A DNA stretch of 64,000 bases from Lachnospiraceae bacterium (GCA_015057005.1 SVFF01000014.1:1-64000), one strand, 5' to 3'. Positions 25,721 through 34,563 are shown, counted from the first letter of the stretch. A program made the numbers and translations. Notes: a model not told the origin generated them from the letters alone.

Positions 25721-26452
25721 TTACTCAATGTATTCAATCTGGAAACCGCTCATCCGCACTGCTTCCTCAATATATTTTACACTCATACCGGTCTCTTCCG
25801 CCAATTCCTGCACAGTCACCTTGCGATGAAGCTCCTCTGATAGAACTTTTGCTTTCTCCGTTACCTTGTTGACCTTATCAGCAATCTTCAGATCCGCTTT
25901 CTCATTGGCAGCATGCTCCTGAATATACTCTTCCATGGCATCCATGATCATCTTGCCGAGCATACCGTCCGCCTCCGCCGGAGTCTCCAGACTGCCCAGC
26001 ATTCCGGTGCCGAAAGCCAGTGCCAGATTGCCTTCTCCGATCAGGTCTTCCAGCAGAACGCCCTGACCGGCGTAAAGCTTTGCCACATCAATCACTGCCG
26101 GCAGATACATTTCCACCAGTCTGTTCTGGGCATCCATATCACCTGCCATGGCAGAAATAGTACAGGCCTCCTTTTCTCCCTGGGTATAGGAAGGCAGCTG
26201 CGCGATTTCATCCAGATAATCCTGCAGATAATCACGCTCCTCCTCTGTCAGATACTCATCAGGATCCACCGGCTGTCCAATACCCACCTTATGCTTCACC
26301 AGATAATCAAACACCATCTGCAGCTGCTCGTTATCCAGATCCAGCGCCGCAAAAGCATCTTTTACCTGCTCCTCACTGACACAATTGCCCTGCTCTTTGG
26401 CAAGCGCTCTCACCTCTTCCAGGGTCTTTGCAAATAAAACTTCTCTATTCAT
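25721..26452 (-). CDS. Sigma-70-like protein lacking region 4
   Basis: The 243 residues resemble parts of a sigma-70 factor: an N-terminal helical part like region 1.1 (about 1-60), a linker DEYLTEEERDYLQDYLDEI, a region 2.1-2.2-like stretch (about 107-147, RLVEMYLPAVIDVAKLYAGQ then LLEDLIGEGNLALAFG), and region 3-like helices with KVTVQELAEETGMSVKYIEE (about 211-230). The aromatic and basic residues of regions 2.3-2.4 that melt and read the -10 element are not recognisable, and region 4 (-35 reading) is absent. It may bind core polymerase without directing initiation, or act as a regulator. ATG 26452 follows AGAGGTAGGATAACGTT. Confidence 0.7.
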   Translation of the reverse strand: MNREVLFAKTLEEVRALAKEQGNCVSEEQVKDAFAALDLDNEQLQMVFDYLVKHKVGIGQPVDPDEYLTEEERDYLQDYLDEIAQLPSYTQGEKEACTISAMAGDMDAQNRLVEMYLPAVIDVAKLYAGQGVLLEDLIGEGNLALAFGTGMLGSLETPAEADGMLGKMIMDAMEEYIQEHAANEKADLKIADKVNKVTEKAKVLSEELHRKVTVQELAEETGMSVKYIEEAVRMSGFQIEYIE

Positions 26453-26476
26453 AACGTTATCCTACCTCTCAATAAC

Positions 26477-27352
26477 TTATTGCACATGCTCGTGGGTGAA
26501 CAAATGATGCTGGCAGTACTCATAATTGCCGTTACACTTAGAACAATAGCGGAACTCCAGAGTCTCGTCGTCCTCCTCAGTCCTGCCGCAGATGGCACAT
26601 TTGTGGCGTGTGATCTTGGCGGTTTTCTGCACCTGCTGACGGTACTCCACTCTGCGTTTCAGCTGCTTTGGGGTAATGCGCACCTTTTTTCTGGCAGTTA
26701 AATAGAATACGATGAAATTCAACATGGAAGCCACCACAGCAAACTTTTCAAAAGTGCCTCCCTCAATGACAGTCCACAACATCATAACCGCATCCAGGAT
26801 ACCCATCCACTTCATTTTCACAGGGATCACAAACATCAACAGCACCTGCATATCGGGATATGTGGCAGCAAAGGCCATGAAAATGGACATATTGATATAG
26901 TATGTGCTGAAAGCGATTGCGCCAGAGGCAAAAACAAGCTCTGCCATCTCCGGAGAAGCCGTCAGCACCTGCCAATTAGTCAGGTACATATAGCCCATGC
27001 AGAGAAAACTTCCCAGGATTGTAAACAACATACCTGAAAAAATATAAACATTGTACCGATAGGTTCCCCAGGTACGCTCCAAAATAGAACCGATGCTATA
27101 GTAGAACATCAACATAATAATGGTAAAGAAATCCAACCCTCCGGGCGGAACGATCACCCACGTAAACAATCTCCACACCTGTCCGTGCAGGATCTGATAC
27201 GGATCCAATGTCAGATAATTCAGAAAGGATGCGTTAAACAGTGAGATCACATATCCGACTGCATAGCATGCGATCAGTATCAGGGTAAGATTTTGGATGG
27301 CATATTTGCCGAATTTCTTTTCAAATTTATAACTGAATTTTTTTTGGTTCAT
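26477..27352 (-). CDS. Rhomboid-like membrane protein with C-terminal zinc ribbon
   Basis: The 291 residues form about six membrane segments followed by a cytoplasmic tail with C252-x2-C255, C270-x2-C273 and a Cys/His cluster (EYCQHHLFTHEH). Rhomboid features are HGQVWRLFTWV, LERTWGTYRY (loop 1) and a FASG stretch (141-144) aligned with the catalytic GxSG, so Ser143 could be the nucleophile. The first Gly is replaced by Phe and no His is seen in the last membrane segment (KFAVVASMLNFIVFYL). It is likely an inactive rhomboid or an unusual one. ATG 27352 follows AGGTGATAGGAAA. Adjacent to the sigma-like gene. Confidence 0.75.
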   Translation of the reverse strand: MNQKKFSYKFEKKFGKYAIQNLTLILIACYAVGYVISLFNASFLNYLTLDPYQILHGQVWRLFTWVIVPPGGLDFFTIIMLMFYYSIGSILERTWGTYRYNVYIFSGMLFTILGSFLCMGYMYLTNWQVLTASPEMAELVFASGAIAFSTYYINMSIFMAFAATYPDMQVLLMFVIPVKMKWMGILDAVMMLWTVIEGGTFEKFAVVASMLNFIVFYLTARKKVRITPKQLKRRVEYRQQVQKTAKITRHKCAICGRTEEDDETLEFRYCSKCNGNYEYCQHHLFTHEHVQ

Positions 27353-27447
27353 TTTCCTATCACCTTTCAAAAGTTCTGCTTATACATTGTATCATTCCGC
27401 GGTTCATAAGTAAACAAAGCAAAATTTATTTTATAGAAATTTTCGTA

Positions 27448-27476
27448 TTGACCACGATTGTTTTACGTGATAAAAT
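27448..27476 (+). promoter_or_regulatory. Promoter of the DeoR operon
   Basis: TTGACC at 27448-27453 and TAAAAT at 27471-27476 with a 17-bp spacer, 37 bases upstream of the TTG start codon. It reads away from the divergent rhomboid-like gene. Confidence 0.8.
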
Positions 27477-27512
27477 GTGGTAAATTGTGAAAAATTGTGG
27501 AGGTTTGTGGAT

Positions 27513-28277
27513 TTGCTGGCCAATGAAAGACAATACAAGATTCAGCTGCTGCTGAAGAAAAACGGTGCTGTTTCAACTTCATCTCTGGTGACTCAATTAG
27601 GTGTCTCCATAGAGACCATCCGCCGTGACTTTCTGGTCATGGAGCAGCAGGGCCTGTTAAAACGTGTACATGGTGGTGCCGTGTCCACCGGTTCCATGAA
27701 ATCCTATTCCGACTTGTCCCAGCGAAACAAAGAACACAACGAACAGAAAAGAGAATTGGCAGCTTTTGCCGCAGGCTTCATAAATGAAGGGGATTACATT
27801 GCCCTGGACACCGGCAGTACCTCGATTTTCCTGGCCGAGGCGCTGAGGGACCGCTTCACCCGCCTGACTGTAGTGACCCACTCTCTGGGTGCCTTGGAAA
27901 TCCTCAGAGAGAATCCCGGCATTTCCGTAGTGATGTGCGGCGGCCACTATATGAGAATGGAAAATTCTTTTTACGGCAATCCCACCATCGAAGCATACCG
28001 GAGATTCCACTGTCAGAAAGCCTTTGTGTTCCCTTCCGCCATTTCCCTGGAATATGGTATCGGCGATTACCAGCAGGATCTTTTTCTTGTCCAGAAAGAG
28101 CTTCTGAACATCTCTGACCGCACTTTCATCCTGGCCGACAGCAGCAAATTCGAGCAGAAGGCCTTCTTAAAGCTGGATGAGATGCGCAAGGAATACTGCT
28201 ACATCACAGACTCTCTTCTTCCGGAAGACTTAAAAAAGCTTTACGCAGAAAACGATATTCAGATCTACAATCCGTAG
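27513..28277 (+). CDS. DeoR-family transcriptional regulator
   Basis: Sugar-phosphate-sensing repressor type, 254 residues. The start is TTG at 27513: it gives MLANERQYKIQLLL, the typical DeoR N-terminus, and GGAGG lies eight bases upstream; a frame start at 27477 overlaps the promoter region. The winged helix is at about 5-57 (VSTSSLVTQLGVSIETIRRD, KRVHGGAV). The effector domain has the DeoR signature LDTGSTS and the ending DRTFILADSSKFEQ. First gene of a plus-strand operon with a phosphodiesterase and a transporter, which it probably controls. Confidence 0.92.
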   Translation: MLANERQYKIQLLLKKNGAVSTSSLVTQLGVSIETIRRDFLVMEQQGLLKRVHGGAVSTGSMKSYSDLSQRNKEHNEQKRELAAFAAGFINEGDYIALDTGSTSIFLAEALRDRFTRLTVVTHSLGALEILRENPGISVVMCGGHYMRMENSFYGNPTIEAYRRFHCQKAFVFPSAISLEYGIGDYQQDLFLVQKELLNISDRTFILADSSKFEQKAFLKLDEMRKEYCYITDSLLPEDLKKLYAENDIQIYNP

Positions 28278-28353
28278 ATTTGGACATAGAACAAGCATTA
28301 AATCAAAAATTTATCACCCTAAACCTATCAAGACATTATGGAGGAAAACAGCA

Positions 28354-29124
28354 ATGAAAACAGTTTTAATCTTAGTAGACGGCATGAGACCTGACGCAAT
28401 GGTACAGATTCCTTATGCAAAAGAGCTTCTGGAAAAATCCACCTACGCTCTGTATGCTTCCACCGTATTCCCTTCCGTGACACTGCCCTGCCACATCTCC
28501 CTGTTCTTCGGTGTGGAGCCCGCTCGTCACGGTACCACCACCAACACCTACATGCCTCAGGTAAGACCTGTCACCGGCCTTGGCGAGATTTTGTGCAGAA
28601 ATGGTAAAAAGTGCAGCGTGTTCTACAGCTGGGAGCAGCTTAAGGACTGTACCGTTCCCGGAGACCTGGCATTCTCCTATTACTGCAGCGGCGGCATGTA
28701 TGGCTTTGATGTTGCCAACGAAAAGCTGACCAGAGCAGCGCTGGCACATCTTCAGGAAAACGAACTGGACTTCACCTTCCTTTACCTGGGATACCCTGAC
28801 ATGGCCGGTCATCTTCATGGCTGGATGGGTGCTGAATACATGGAATCCATGGAACAGAGCTGGAATTGTATCCAGACTGTAATTGAAACTCTGGGCACCG
28901 AGGAATATAACTTCATCATCACTGCAGACCACGGCGGACATGACCGTACCCACGGCACCCAGCTTCCCGAGGATATGATCATCCCCATCATCTGCTACGG
29001 TAAGTCCTTCGAAGCAGGCAAGGTGCTGACTGATGCCAACATCATGGACATCGCTCCCACCATCACAGCTCTGCAGGGTGTCGCTCCCGTTGCAGAATGG
29101 GAAGGCAAGTCTCTGCTTGGCTAA
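28354..29124 (+). CDS. Nucleotide pyrophosphatase/phosphodiesterase of the alkaline phosphatase superfamily
   Basis: The 256 residues carry the two-zinc site of this superfamily: Asp9 in LVDGMRP, the nucleophile Thr43 in PSVTLPCH, Asp149/His153 in PDMAGHLH, Asp192/His193 and His200 in TADHGGHDRTH. No signal peptide is present, so it works in the cytoplasm on a phosphodiester or phosphomonoester that enters through the next gene's transporter (inference). It is shorter than typical NPPs (about 380), lacking insert regions. ATG 28354 follows GGAGGAAAACAGCA. Confidence 0.85.
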   Translation: MKTVLILVDGMRPDAMVQIPYAKELLEKSTYALYASTVFPSVTLPCHISLFFGVEPARHGTTTNTYMPQVRPVTGLGEILCRNGKKCSVFYSWEQLKDCTVPGDLAFSYYCSGGMYGFDVANEKLTRAALAHLQENELDFTFLYLGYPDMAGHLHGWMGAEYMESMEQSWNCIQTVIETLGTEEYNFIITADHGGHDRTHGTQLPEDMIIPIICYGKSFEAGKVLTDANIMDIAPTITALQGVAPVAEWEGKSLLG

Positions 29125-29185
29125 ATCATCTCCCTCCAACTGCTCCTTACCAAAACGAATTATAAAAAAGGAATACAAGATTACC

Positions 29186-30415
29186 ATGAAATCAAAGGCA
29201 TCCAAATATGTTCTTTTATTTACCATTACATACTTTGTAAGTTATATCACCCGTATCAATTACGGTGCCATCATCTCTGAAATGGAGCGCGACACCCAGA
29301 TTTCCCGCTCCCTTTTATCCATGGCACTGACCGGCAGCTTTATCACCTACGGCGCAGGCCAGATCGTCAGTGGTATCTGCGGAGACAAATTCTCTCCCAA
29401 GAAGCTGGTGACCCTTGGTTTAGGTGCCTCCTCTCTGATGAACCTGCTCATTCCTCTGTGCACCAGCCCTTTCCAGATGTTGGCAGTTTGGTGCTGTAAC
29501 GGCTTCGCTCAGGCCTTCATGTGGCCCCCCATGCTGAAGCTGATGACCGCCTGCCTCACTGAGGATGAATACAAAAAAGGTATTACAAAGGTATCCATGG
29601 GAAGCTCCGCAGGAACCATCGTTGTGTACCTGTGCTCTCCTTTATTGATTTCCTTCTGGGGTTGGAGATCCGTATTTATCTTCTCCGCAGCATTCGGCAT
29701 CCTGATGATCATTCTTTGGTCCAAATACTGCCAGGATGTCAGCGCTGAGGATAGTGTCGTTCACACCCCCAAGACCGCTGATGATAATACTGCAGCAAAC
29801 GGTTCCGGCCAGAATGTATTCAAGGTGCTCTTCTCCCCCGTACTCCTGTGCGTGATGGGTGCCATCATTCTGCAGGGAATGCTGCGCGACGGCGTTACCA
29901 CCTGGATGCCCTCCTTTATTTCTGAGACCTATGACTTAAGCAACCGTATCGGTATCCTGACCGGTGTGATCATGCCCATCTTCAGCATCCTGTGCTATCA
30001 GGTGGCTACCAGACTCTACCGCAAGAAATTCACCAACCCCGCACTGTGCGGCGGCCTGTTCTTCGGTATCGGTCTCTTCTCCTCCCTGATGCTGGTACTG
30101 CTTAACGGTCAGAGCGCCGGTGTTTCCGTGCTCTTGTCCGCACTGCTCACCGGCTGCATGCACGGTGTTAACCTGATGCTGGTGTGCATGATCCCTTCCT
30201 TCTTCTCTCACACTGGAAAGGTTTCTACCGTATCCGGCGTACTGAATGCCTGCACCTACGTGGGAAGCGCACTTTCCACCTACGGCATCGCCCTGCTGTC
30301 CGAGAACTTAGGCTGGGGCTTCACCCTGCTGTCCTGGCTTGCCCTCGCGCTTGCCGGCACCGCTCTGTGCCTTGTGGCTGCACGCCTGTGGAAACGTATT
30401 TTCCCCAAGACCTAA
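29186..30415 (+). CDS. MFS transporter of the organophosphate:phosphate antiporter type
   Basis: The 409 residues have about twelve membrane segments. The N-terminus YVLLFTITYFVSYITRINYG and the GAGQIVSGICGDKFSPKKL loop match the GlpT/UhpT family more closely than sugar symporters. ATG 29186 is the plausible start; the frame is open to 29033 but that part overlaps the preceding gene. A hydrophilic loop (about 190-212) separates the halves. Coupled with the upstream phosphodiesterase, it suggests uptake of a phosphorylated or phosphodiester compound. The operon ends with a terminator. Confidence 0.82.
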   Translation: MKSKASKYVLLFTITYFVSYITRINYGAIISEMERDTQISRSLLSMALTGSFITYGAGQIVSGICGDKFSPKKLVTLGLGASSLMNLLIPLCTSPFQMLAVWCCNGFAQAFMWPPMLKLMTACLTEDEYKKGITKVSMGSSAGTIVVYLCSPLLISFWGWRSVFIFSAAFGILMIILWSKYCQDVSAEDSVVHTPKTADDNTAANGSGQNVFKVLFSPVLLCVMGAIILQGMLRDGVTTWMPSFISETYDLSNRIGILTGVIMPIFSILCYQVATRLYRKKFTNPALCGGLFFGIGLFSSLMLVLLNGQSAGVSVLLSALLTGCMHGVNLMLVCMIPSFFSHTGKVSTVSGVLNACTYVGSALSTYGIALLSENLGWGFTLLSWLALALAGTALCLVAARLWKRIFPKT

Positions 30416-30458
30416 ACACGCTAAACAATGTAGTCTGCAAAAACACCAACTACAAAAA

Positions 30459-30488
30459 GATGCAAGCTTCAAACAACAAGCTTGCATC
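30459..30488. terminator. Bidirectional terminator between transporter and URO-D gene
   Basis: GATGCAAGCTT (30459-30469) and AAGCTTGCATC (30478-30488) are perfect reverse complements. T-rich runs follow on both strands, so it can end both converging units. Confidence 0.9.
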
Positions 30489-30543
30489 TTTCTTTTTTAA
30501 TATTTGAATATCAGTTCCCGTTTAAAAATTCTATGTTATCCGC

Positions 30544-31632
30544 TCAGATAAACAGCGGATTACGATAATTTCTTACTGTATCACACATTGCCTTAATATT
30601 TTCTATGGAGGAGTGGGGCGGTATATCATCTCCGGCACTGAATATATACCCGGGGACAGTTCCCATCAAATCCAGACAGCTCCGGGTCTCTTCCACCACT
30701 TGCTGTACGTTTCCATTCAGCAAAGTTAAGGTATTGATACCTCCCTTTAAGCCTACCTTCCCACCCAATCTCTGTTTCACATTCTCCAATCTTACTCCTC
30801 CCAGAGGATCCAAAGGTTCCAGAGAATCAACGCCTGTTGCAGCCATCATTTCCAGAATAGGACTGGAATTGCCGCAGATATGTAAGCAGGCTTTTAACCC
30901 CATCTCGTGAATGGCATCTGTTGCCATCCGATAATAGGGCACACAGAATTCCTCAAAAATATCAGGCGAGATACAAGAACAGCTGGACCAGGCATCACCG
31001 ATATAGATTCCATCCATTCCAATTTCCTTGAATGCTTTGGCCTTCTCAATTGACTGCAGGGTAAATCGATAAAAGGCCTGATGAACCAGTTCCGGCTCAT
31101 CAAAAGGATCCATCAATGCCGTTTCTGCACCTCTGCAGCCTACCAAAGAATTAAAGGTCTGATCTGCAGAATGTCCGGTCAGAAATGCCCTACCGTCAAT
31201 CTTTTTCACCAGTTCTGCCGCCTGTGCAAAGTCTCCTGACGCCAGCAATTCCTCACAGGTCTTTATGGGTCTGTCCAGGATCTCCTCGTAAGACATTACA
31301 CGTTTGGTTCTGTTTACGCGCACCGGATTCTGATTGGGATCTGTAAAATAACAGTTTTTACTGCCATCCTCATTTAAAAGGTACAAAATGCCATCTTCTT
31401 CCACCCAATCACGCTTTTTATACCCACATACAGGGATTTCAAAACCATCAAATCCAAAGGCTTCCCATCCTGCATACAAAGCATCATACCTCAACCGGGG
31501 ATCAATCCAGGCATCTGCCAATGTCTTCCCCATCACCTTCATCAGCGGCTCAAAAGTCACCACCGGGAAAATGGGCGGTCTATCGGTAGGCCGCAGTTCC
31601 AAAGCCGCTGTCACACGCTCTTTTGCTGTCAT
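30544..31632 (-). CDS. Uroporphyrinogen decarboxylase-fold protein (methyltransferase-like), copy 1
   Basis: The 362 residues belong to the URO-D superfamily, which besides heme synthesis contains corrinoid- and cobalamin-dependent methyltransferases (MtaA, MtbA type). Recognisable parts are the start MTAKERVTAALELRPTDRPP, GMDGIYIGDAW, and LHICGNSSPILEMMAATGVD, the His-x-Cys zinc-type motif of the methyltransferase branch. No heme genes are nearby; instead it follows a glycosidase-like gene and an AraC regulator in one minus-strand unit. Demethylation of a methylated sugar or glycoside is one possible role (inference only). No corrinoid protein is encoded here. Confidence 0.8.
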   Translation of the reverse strand: MTAKERVTAALELRPTDRPPIFPVVTFEPLMKVMGKTLADAWIDPRLRYDALYAGWEAFGFDGFEIPVCGYKKRDWVEEDGILYLLNEDGSKNCYFTDPNQNPVRVNRTKRVMSYEEILDRPIKTCEELLASGDFAQAAELVKKIDGRAFLTGHSADQTFNSLVGCRGAETALMDPFDEPELVHQAFYRFTLQSIEKAKAFKEIGMDGIYIGDAWSSCSCISPDIFEEFCVPYYRMATDAIHEMGLKACLHICGNSSPILEMMAATGVDSLEPLDPLGGVRLENVKQRLGGKVGLKGGINTLTLLNGNVQQVVEETRSCLDLMGTVPGYIFSAGDDIPPHSSIENIKAMCDTVRNYRNPLFI

Positions 31633-31648
31633 ATCTTATTCTCACTTT

Positions 31649-33043
31649 CTACGCAAAATCTACATAAGAACTCAATGCCACTTCGCACATCAAATCCTTC
31701 AGCTCCATATCCCGCTCCCAACACATAGCAGCATAGAGCGCAACGGGATAATAAATTTTCTGCTCAAACATACTGTCTTCCACCAAAGCAGTGATGAGCG
31801 CCTTGCCATCGCTGGCCTCGTTCATCAGCTTGATCATTTCATAGGCTTTGTCTGCATTTCGGAGCCAATAAGCCTGCACGAAATGCCAAATCTTTGATTT
31901 TCTGAGCATACGGCCCGCTGCCAGCTTGGGGGACACACTTCCCGTGTAGAAAGAACCCTTCTGATGTTCAAAGCAGGACCAGTCCAGGCTGGTGAATCCT
32001 TTCAGAACTGTACCAAACTTCTCTTCCTCACCTCTGAGCGCAATGATCTGCTTGGTAAAATCAACCGCATCCTCAAATCCGGCAATCTTACTGGGAATAT
32101 AATCATAAGGGAACGCTCCGCAGTCTTCCCACACAATGGTCAGGCGGGGATCCACATTCTTCATATAATCCAGCTGATTCTTTACGGAAGTTGCATGAAG
32201 GCCAAACTGCAGCTCCAGCCCGGGATATTTGAAGAGCATCTGATCTGCAGTATGATTTACAAACTCTGTTACAGCCTCAGCTATCAGCATGCCATTGATC
32301 TTATCTTCTTTTGTCTCCGTAAAGGACTGGAAATAAATACCGTCACCGCCCAAATGCGCATAATTCTCCGTATAATGATCAATGATCCAATCGGTAATCC
32401 GGAAAATATTCTTTACATCCACATCCATACAGGATGTATCCCATCCCCAGGGATAGCCCCAATACACCTTGATATTATTGGCATGGGCATATTCCACCAT
32501 TTCCCTGGCGTTGACGGGCACGAAGTCATTCCACATGATCAGCGTATTCATTTTCAGGCGCACCATGTTATCAATGTACCCCTGATAATCATAGGTCACA
32601 TATCCCCAGGTCCATAATCCACGACGTTCCGTTGCAGGATATGCACTGTATTCAAAATCCTCAAACACACCGCTGTAAATATCTTTAAAATAGGCCTGAG
32701 TATGTGTCAGCTCCGCTTTCATCAAATACTTGTTATAAAAGTCTATACAGCCGTACAAAACACCGGCATCATCGCTTCCTTCGATCAAAACAGTATCACC
32801 GGCCACTTTAATGTAGTATTCTTCCTTGTGCGTCAATTCCCTGTCAGACAGTTGTCTCACATAAGGGTTGCTCTCCTTGGTACCGATGAAGAAATGTCTG
32901 CATTCCTTCTCTTCCACATACTTGTCGGCACTGACACAAATGGGATGCTCCACCGTGGTATCCAGCAAAATCTGGGTCAAATGCTTGATGGCCTGAACCT
33001 GAATTCCCTCATAAGAACCGTAAATAATCATATTTTTTTTCAT
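31649..33043 (-). CDS. Unassigned glycoside hydrolase-like protein
   Basis: The 464-residue protein has no signal peptide. Residues about 1-125 look like the beta-alpha N-terminal domain of GH20/GH67/GH84 enzymes (GDTVLIEGSDDAGVLYGCID). From about 140 a TIM barrel is likely: RRGLWTWGYVTYDYQGYID, RLKMNTLIMWNDF, NNIKVYWGYPWGWDTS, YAHLGGDGIYFQSFTET and LTIVWEDCG, which offer several buried Asp/Glu. I cannot assign a CAZy family. ATG 33043 is chosen because GGTGGAACGCTT precedes it. It is preceded by an AraC regulator and followed by a URO-D gene 16 bases on, suggesting joint work on one substrate. Confidence 0.65.
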   Translation of the reverse strand: MKKNMIIYGSYEGIQVQAIKHLTQILLDTTVEHPICVSADKYVEEKECRHFFIGTKESNPYVRQLSDRELTHKEEYYIKVAGDTVLIEGSDDAGVLYGCIDFYNKYLMKAELTHTQAYFKDIYSGVFEDFEYSAYPATERRGLWTWGYVTYDYQGYIDNMVRLKMNTLIMWNDFVPVNAREMVEYAHANNIKVYWGYPWGWDTSCMDVDVKNIFRITDWIIDHYTENYAHLGGDGIYFQSFTETKEDKINGMLIAEAVTEFVNHTADQMLFKYPGLELQFGLHATSVKNQLDYMKNVDPRLTIVWEDCGAFPYDYIPSKIAGFEDAVDFTKQIIALRGEEEKFGTVLKGFTSLDWSCFEHQKGSFYTGSVSPKLAAGRMLRKSKIWHFVQAYWLRNADKAYEMIKLMNEASDGKALITALVEDSMFEQKIYYPVALYAAMCWERDMELKDLMCEVALSSYVDFA

Positions 33044-33107
33044 AAGCGTTCCACCTATCATATTCCTGTATGTTTTACAGTTTTCCATACTTACTGCTAC
33101 ACCAGTA

Positions 33108-33134
33108 ATTGTATCACACTATATTGATTTTCAA
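33108..33134 (-). promoter_or_regulatory. Possible promoter of the glycosidase-like/URO-D unit
   Basis: On the minus strand TTGAAA (33134-33129) and TACAAT (33113-33108) are separated by 15 bp, shorter than optimal, as in activator-dependent promoters. It lies directly after the AraC stop codon. Confidence 0.35.
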
Positions 33135-33136
33135 CA

Positions 33137-34000
33137 CTAGGTGTTTTGACCCGTTTCTTTATCTGTATTGACTTTTTTCTCGTTTCCACTTCTATAGGCC
33201 GACGGCAGAATCCCTACATATTTTCTAAAACAGGCTGAAAAATGTGCCGGGGTACGAAATCCGCAGGAAGCTGCCACCTGAGTGATCGTTTCACTTCCTT
33301 CTTCCAAAAGAATCCTGGCCACAGCAACACGATACATATTCAAATGATCTGAAAAACAGGCATGAAAGTTTTTCTTGAAATTCCTACAGAAGTAACTTTG
33401 ATCATACCCTAAAGCCTCCGCCGCCTCTTTTGATGTAATCTGCCTGCTGTAGTTTTCACTGATATACCGCAGTACTTTTGCAGTAAACAACACACTTTTG
33501 GACTCCTTTTGATACCGCTCCACATATCCGCATTTCAACAATCTCACAAACAATAACGATACATAGGAGATCATTTCCATCTTCATATACGGGCTGTTGC
33601 TTCTGTCACATTCTACAATCTGCTCTACCAGCCGGGCTAACTCCTCTGCACCCGAAGCTTTAGAAGTGACCACATGGCGGACCCGCTGTTTTTCACCCTT
33701 CAACGCATCCGCCAGCACCTCATCCATGATCATGCAGCAATCAAAACACATGCAGGCATGCTCAAAGTCCATCTGCTTGTCCACCGTCACACTATGAATC
33801 TCCATGGGATTGATAAAAATCAAATCACCTGCCTGCACTTCGTAATGCTGACCGCTGACCTGTACTCTGGCTCTGCCTTTCTTTATCAAAATTATTTCAA
33901 AATCCATGTGATTATGCAGATTCGTATCTTCATTTCCCTTTTGACAATACACAACTAACGGTACAATTTTATTCTTTATTTTGTAGTTTTCTTCGATCAT
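33137..34000 (-). CDS. AraC-family transcriptional regulator
   Basis: The 287 residues have an N-terminal cupin (HNHMDFEIILIKKGRARVQV, GDLIFINPMEIHSV) and two C-terminal helix-turn-helix motifs (ITSKEAAEALGYDQSYFCRN; ITQVAASCGFRTPAHFSACF). ATG 34000 overlaps the stop codon of the DUF5714 gene (TAATG) and follows AAGGAACGATG, so it is translationally coupled to it. It stands upstream of the glycosidase-like and URO-D genes on the same strand and probably activates them in response to a sugar. Confidence 0.9.
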   Translation of the reverse strand: MIEENYKIKNKIVPLVVYCQKGNEDTNLHNHMDFEIILIKKGRARVQVSGQHYEVQAGDLIFINPMEIHSVTVDKQMDFEHACMCFDCCMIMDEVLADALKGEKQRVRHVVTSKASGAEELARLVEQIVECDRSNSPYMKMEMISYVSLLFVRLLKCGYVERYQKESKSVLFTAKVLRYISENYSRQITSKEAAEALGYDQSYFCRNFKKNFHACFSDHLNMYRVAVARILLEEGSETITQVAASCGFRTPAHFSACFRKYVGILPSAYRSGNEKKVNTDKETGQNT

Positions 34001-34560
34001 TACATCGTTCCTTTTTTGTAAAAAGGGCATCTTTCACTAATGCACTGCTCATTCCTATCGCTAAATTCACATTCGATATGGCCACTTTCTAGTTTTAAAT
34101 CATAGTTTTCATTTATATGTTCTACTGCCTTTTGAAAACTGATAAAAGCGTCTCTCTTACAGCATCTGGGGCCGCCTACTTGTGCCAAACCAGCCAAAGC
34201 TTTTGACGTAAACTCCATATGTTTCCCCCAGGAAGAATCCGCACTTAAAGGTCCTGTACCATCAATAATGGACAATGCTGCTCCCATGGAACTGACAGCA
34301 CCGCAAACACCCCACATACCACAAGTGGCCCCCGGCATCTGCAAACCTCTTCTCATAAGTTCATCCAGATATTCCTTCAGATCAATCTTACCACCGGCAT
34401 TATAAAAAGCAGTCAACAGCGCAGCTCCATCTAGAATATGATGCTCCGGTCCATGTATTCTAATAAAATCCTGTTTGGCGATATTGCAAAATATTTCAAT
34501 CGGATTTTTGCTTTTTTCTTGCAAACAAGCCTCTATGATCTTCTTTCCTCTTTCTTCCAT
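34000..34560 (-). CDS. DUF5714 domain protein
   Basis: The 186 residues match the cysteine-rich DUF5714 family of anaerobes: IRIHGPEHHILDGAALLTAF, PGATCGMWGVCGAV, GGPRCCKRDAF, and a C-terminal Cys cluster (ECEFSDRNEQCISERCPFYK). The HGPEHH motif and the spaced Cys suggest metal binding. Related proteins are often fused to methyltransferase-like domains; here the domain stands alone. Function is unknown. ATG 34560 follows GGAAGGTAAATT. It is coupled to the AraC gene downstream. Confidence 0.75.
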   Translation of the reverse strand: MEERGKKIIEACLQEKSKNPIEIFCNIAKQDFIRIHGPEHHILDGAALLTAFYNAGGKIDLKEYLDELMRRGLQMPGATCGMWGVCGAVSSMGAALSIIDGTGPLSADSSWGKHMEFTSKALAGLAQVGGPRCCKRDAFISFQKAVEHINENYDLKLESGHIECEFSDRNEQCISERCPFYKKGTM

Positions 34561-34563
34561 AAT

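Noticed and set aside
28372..29226. 284-codon frame on the minus strand
   Set aside because: Antisense to the phosphodiesterase gene; no family features.
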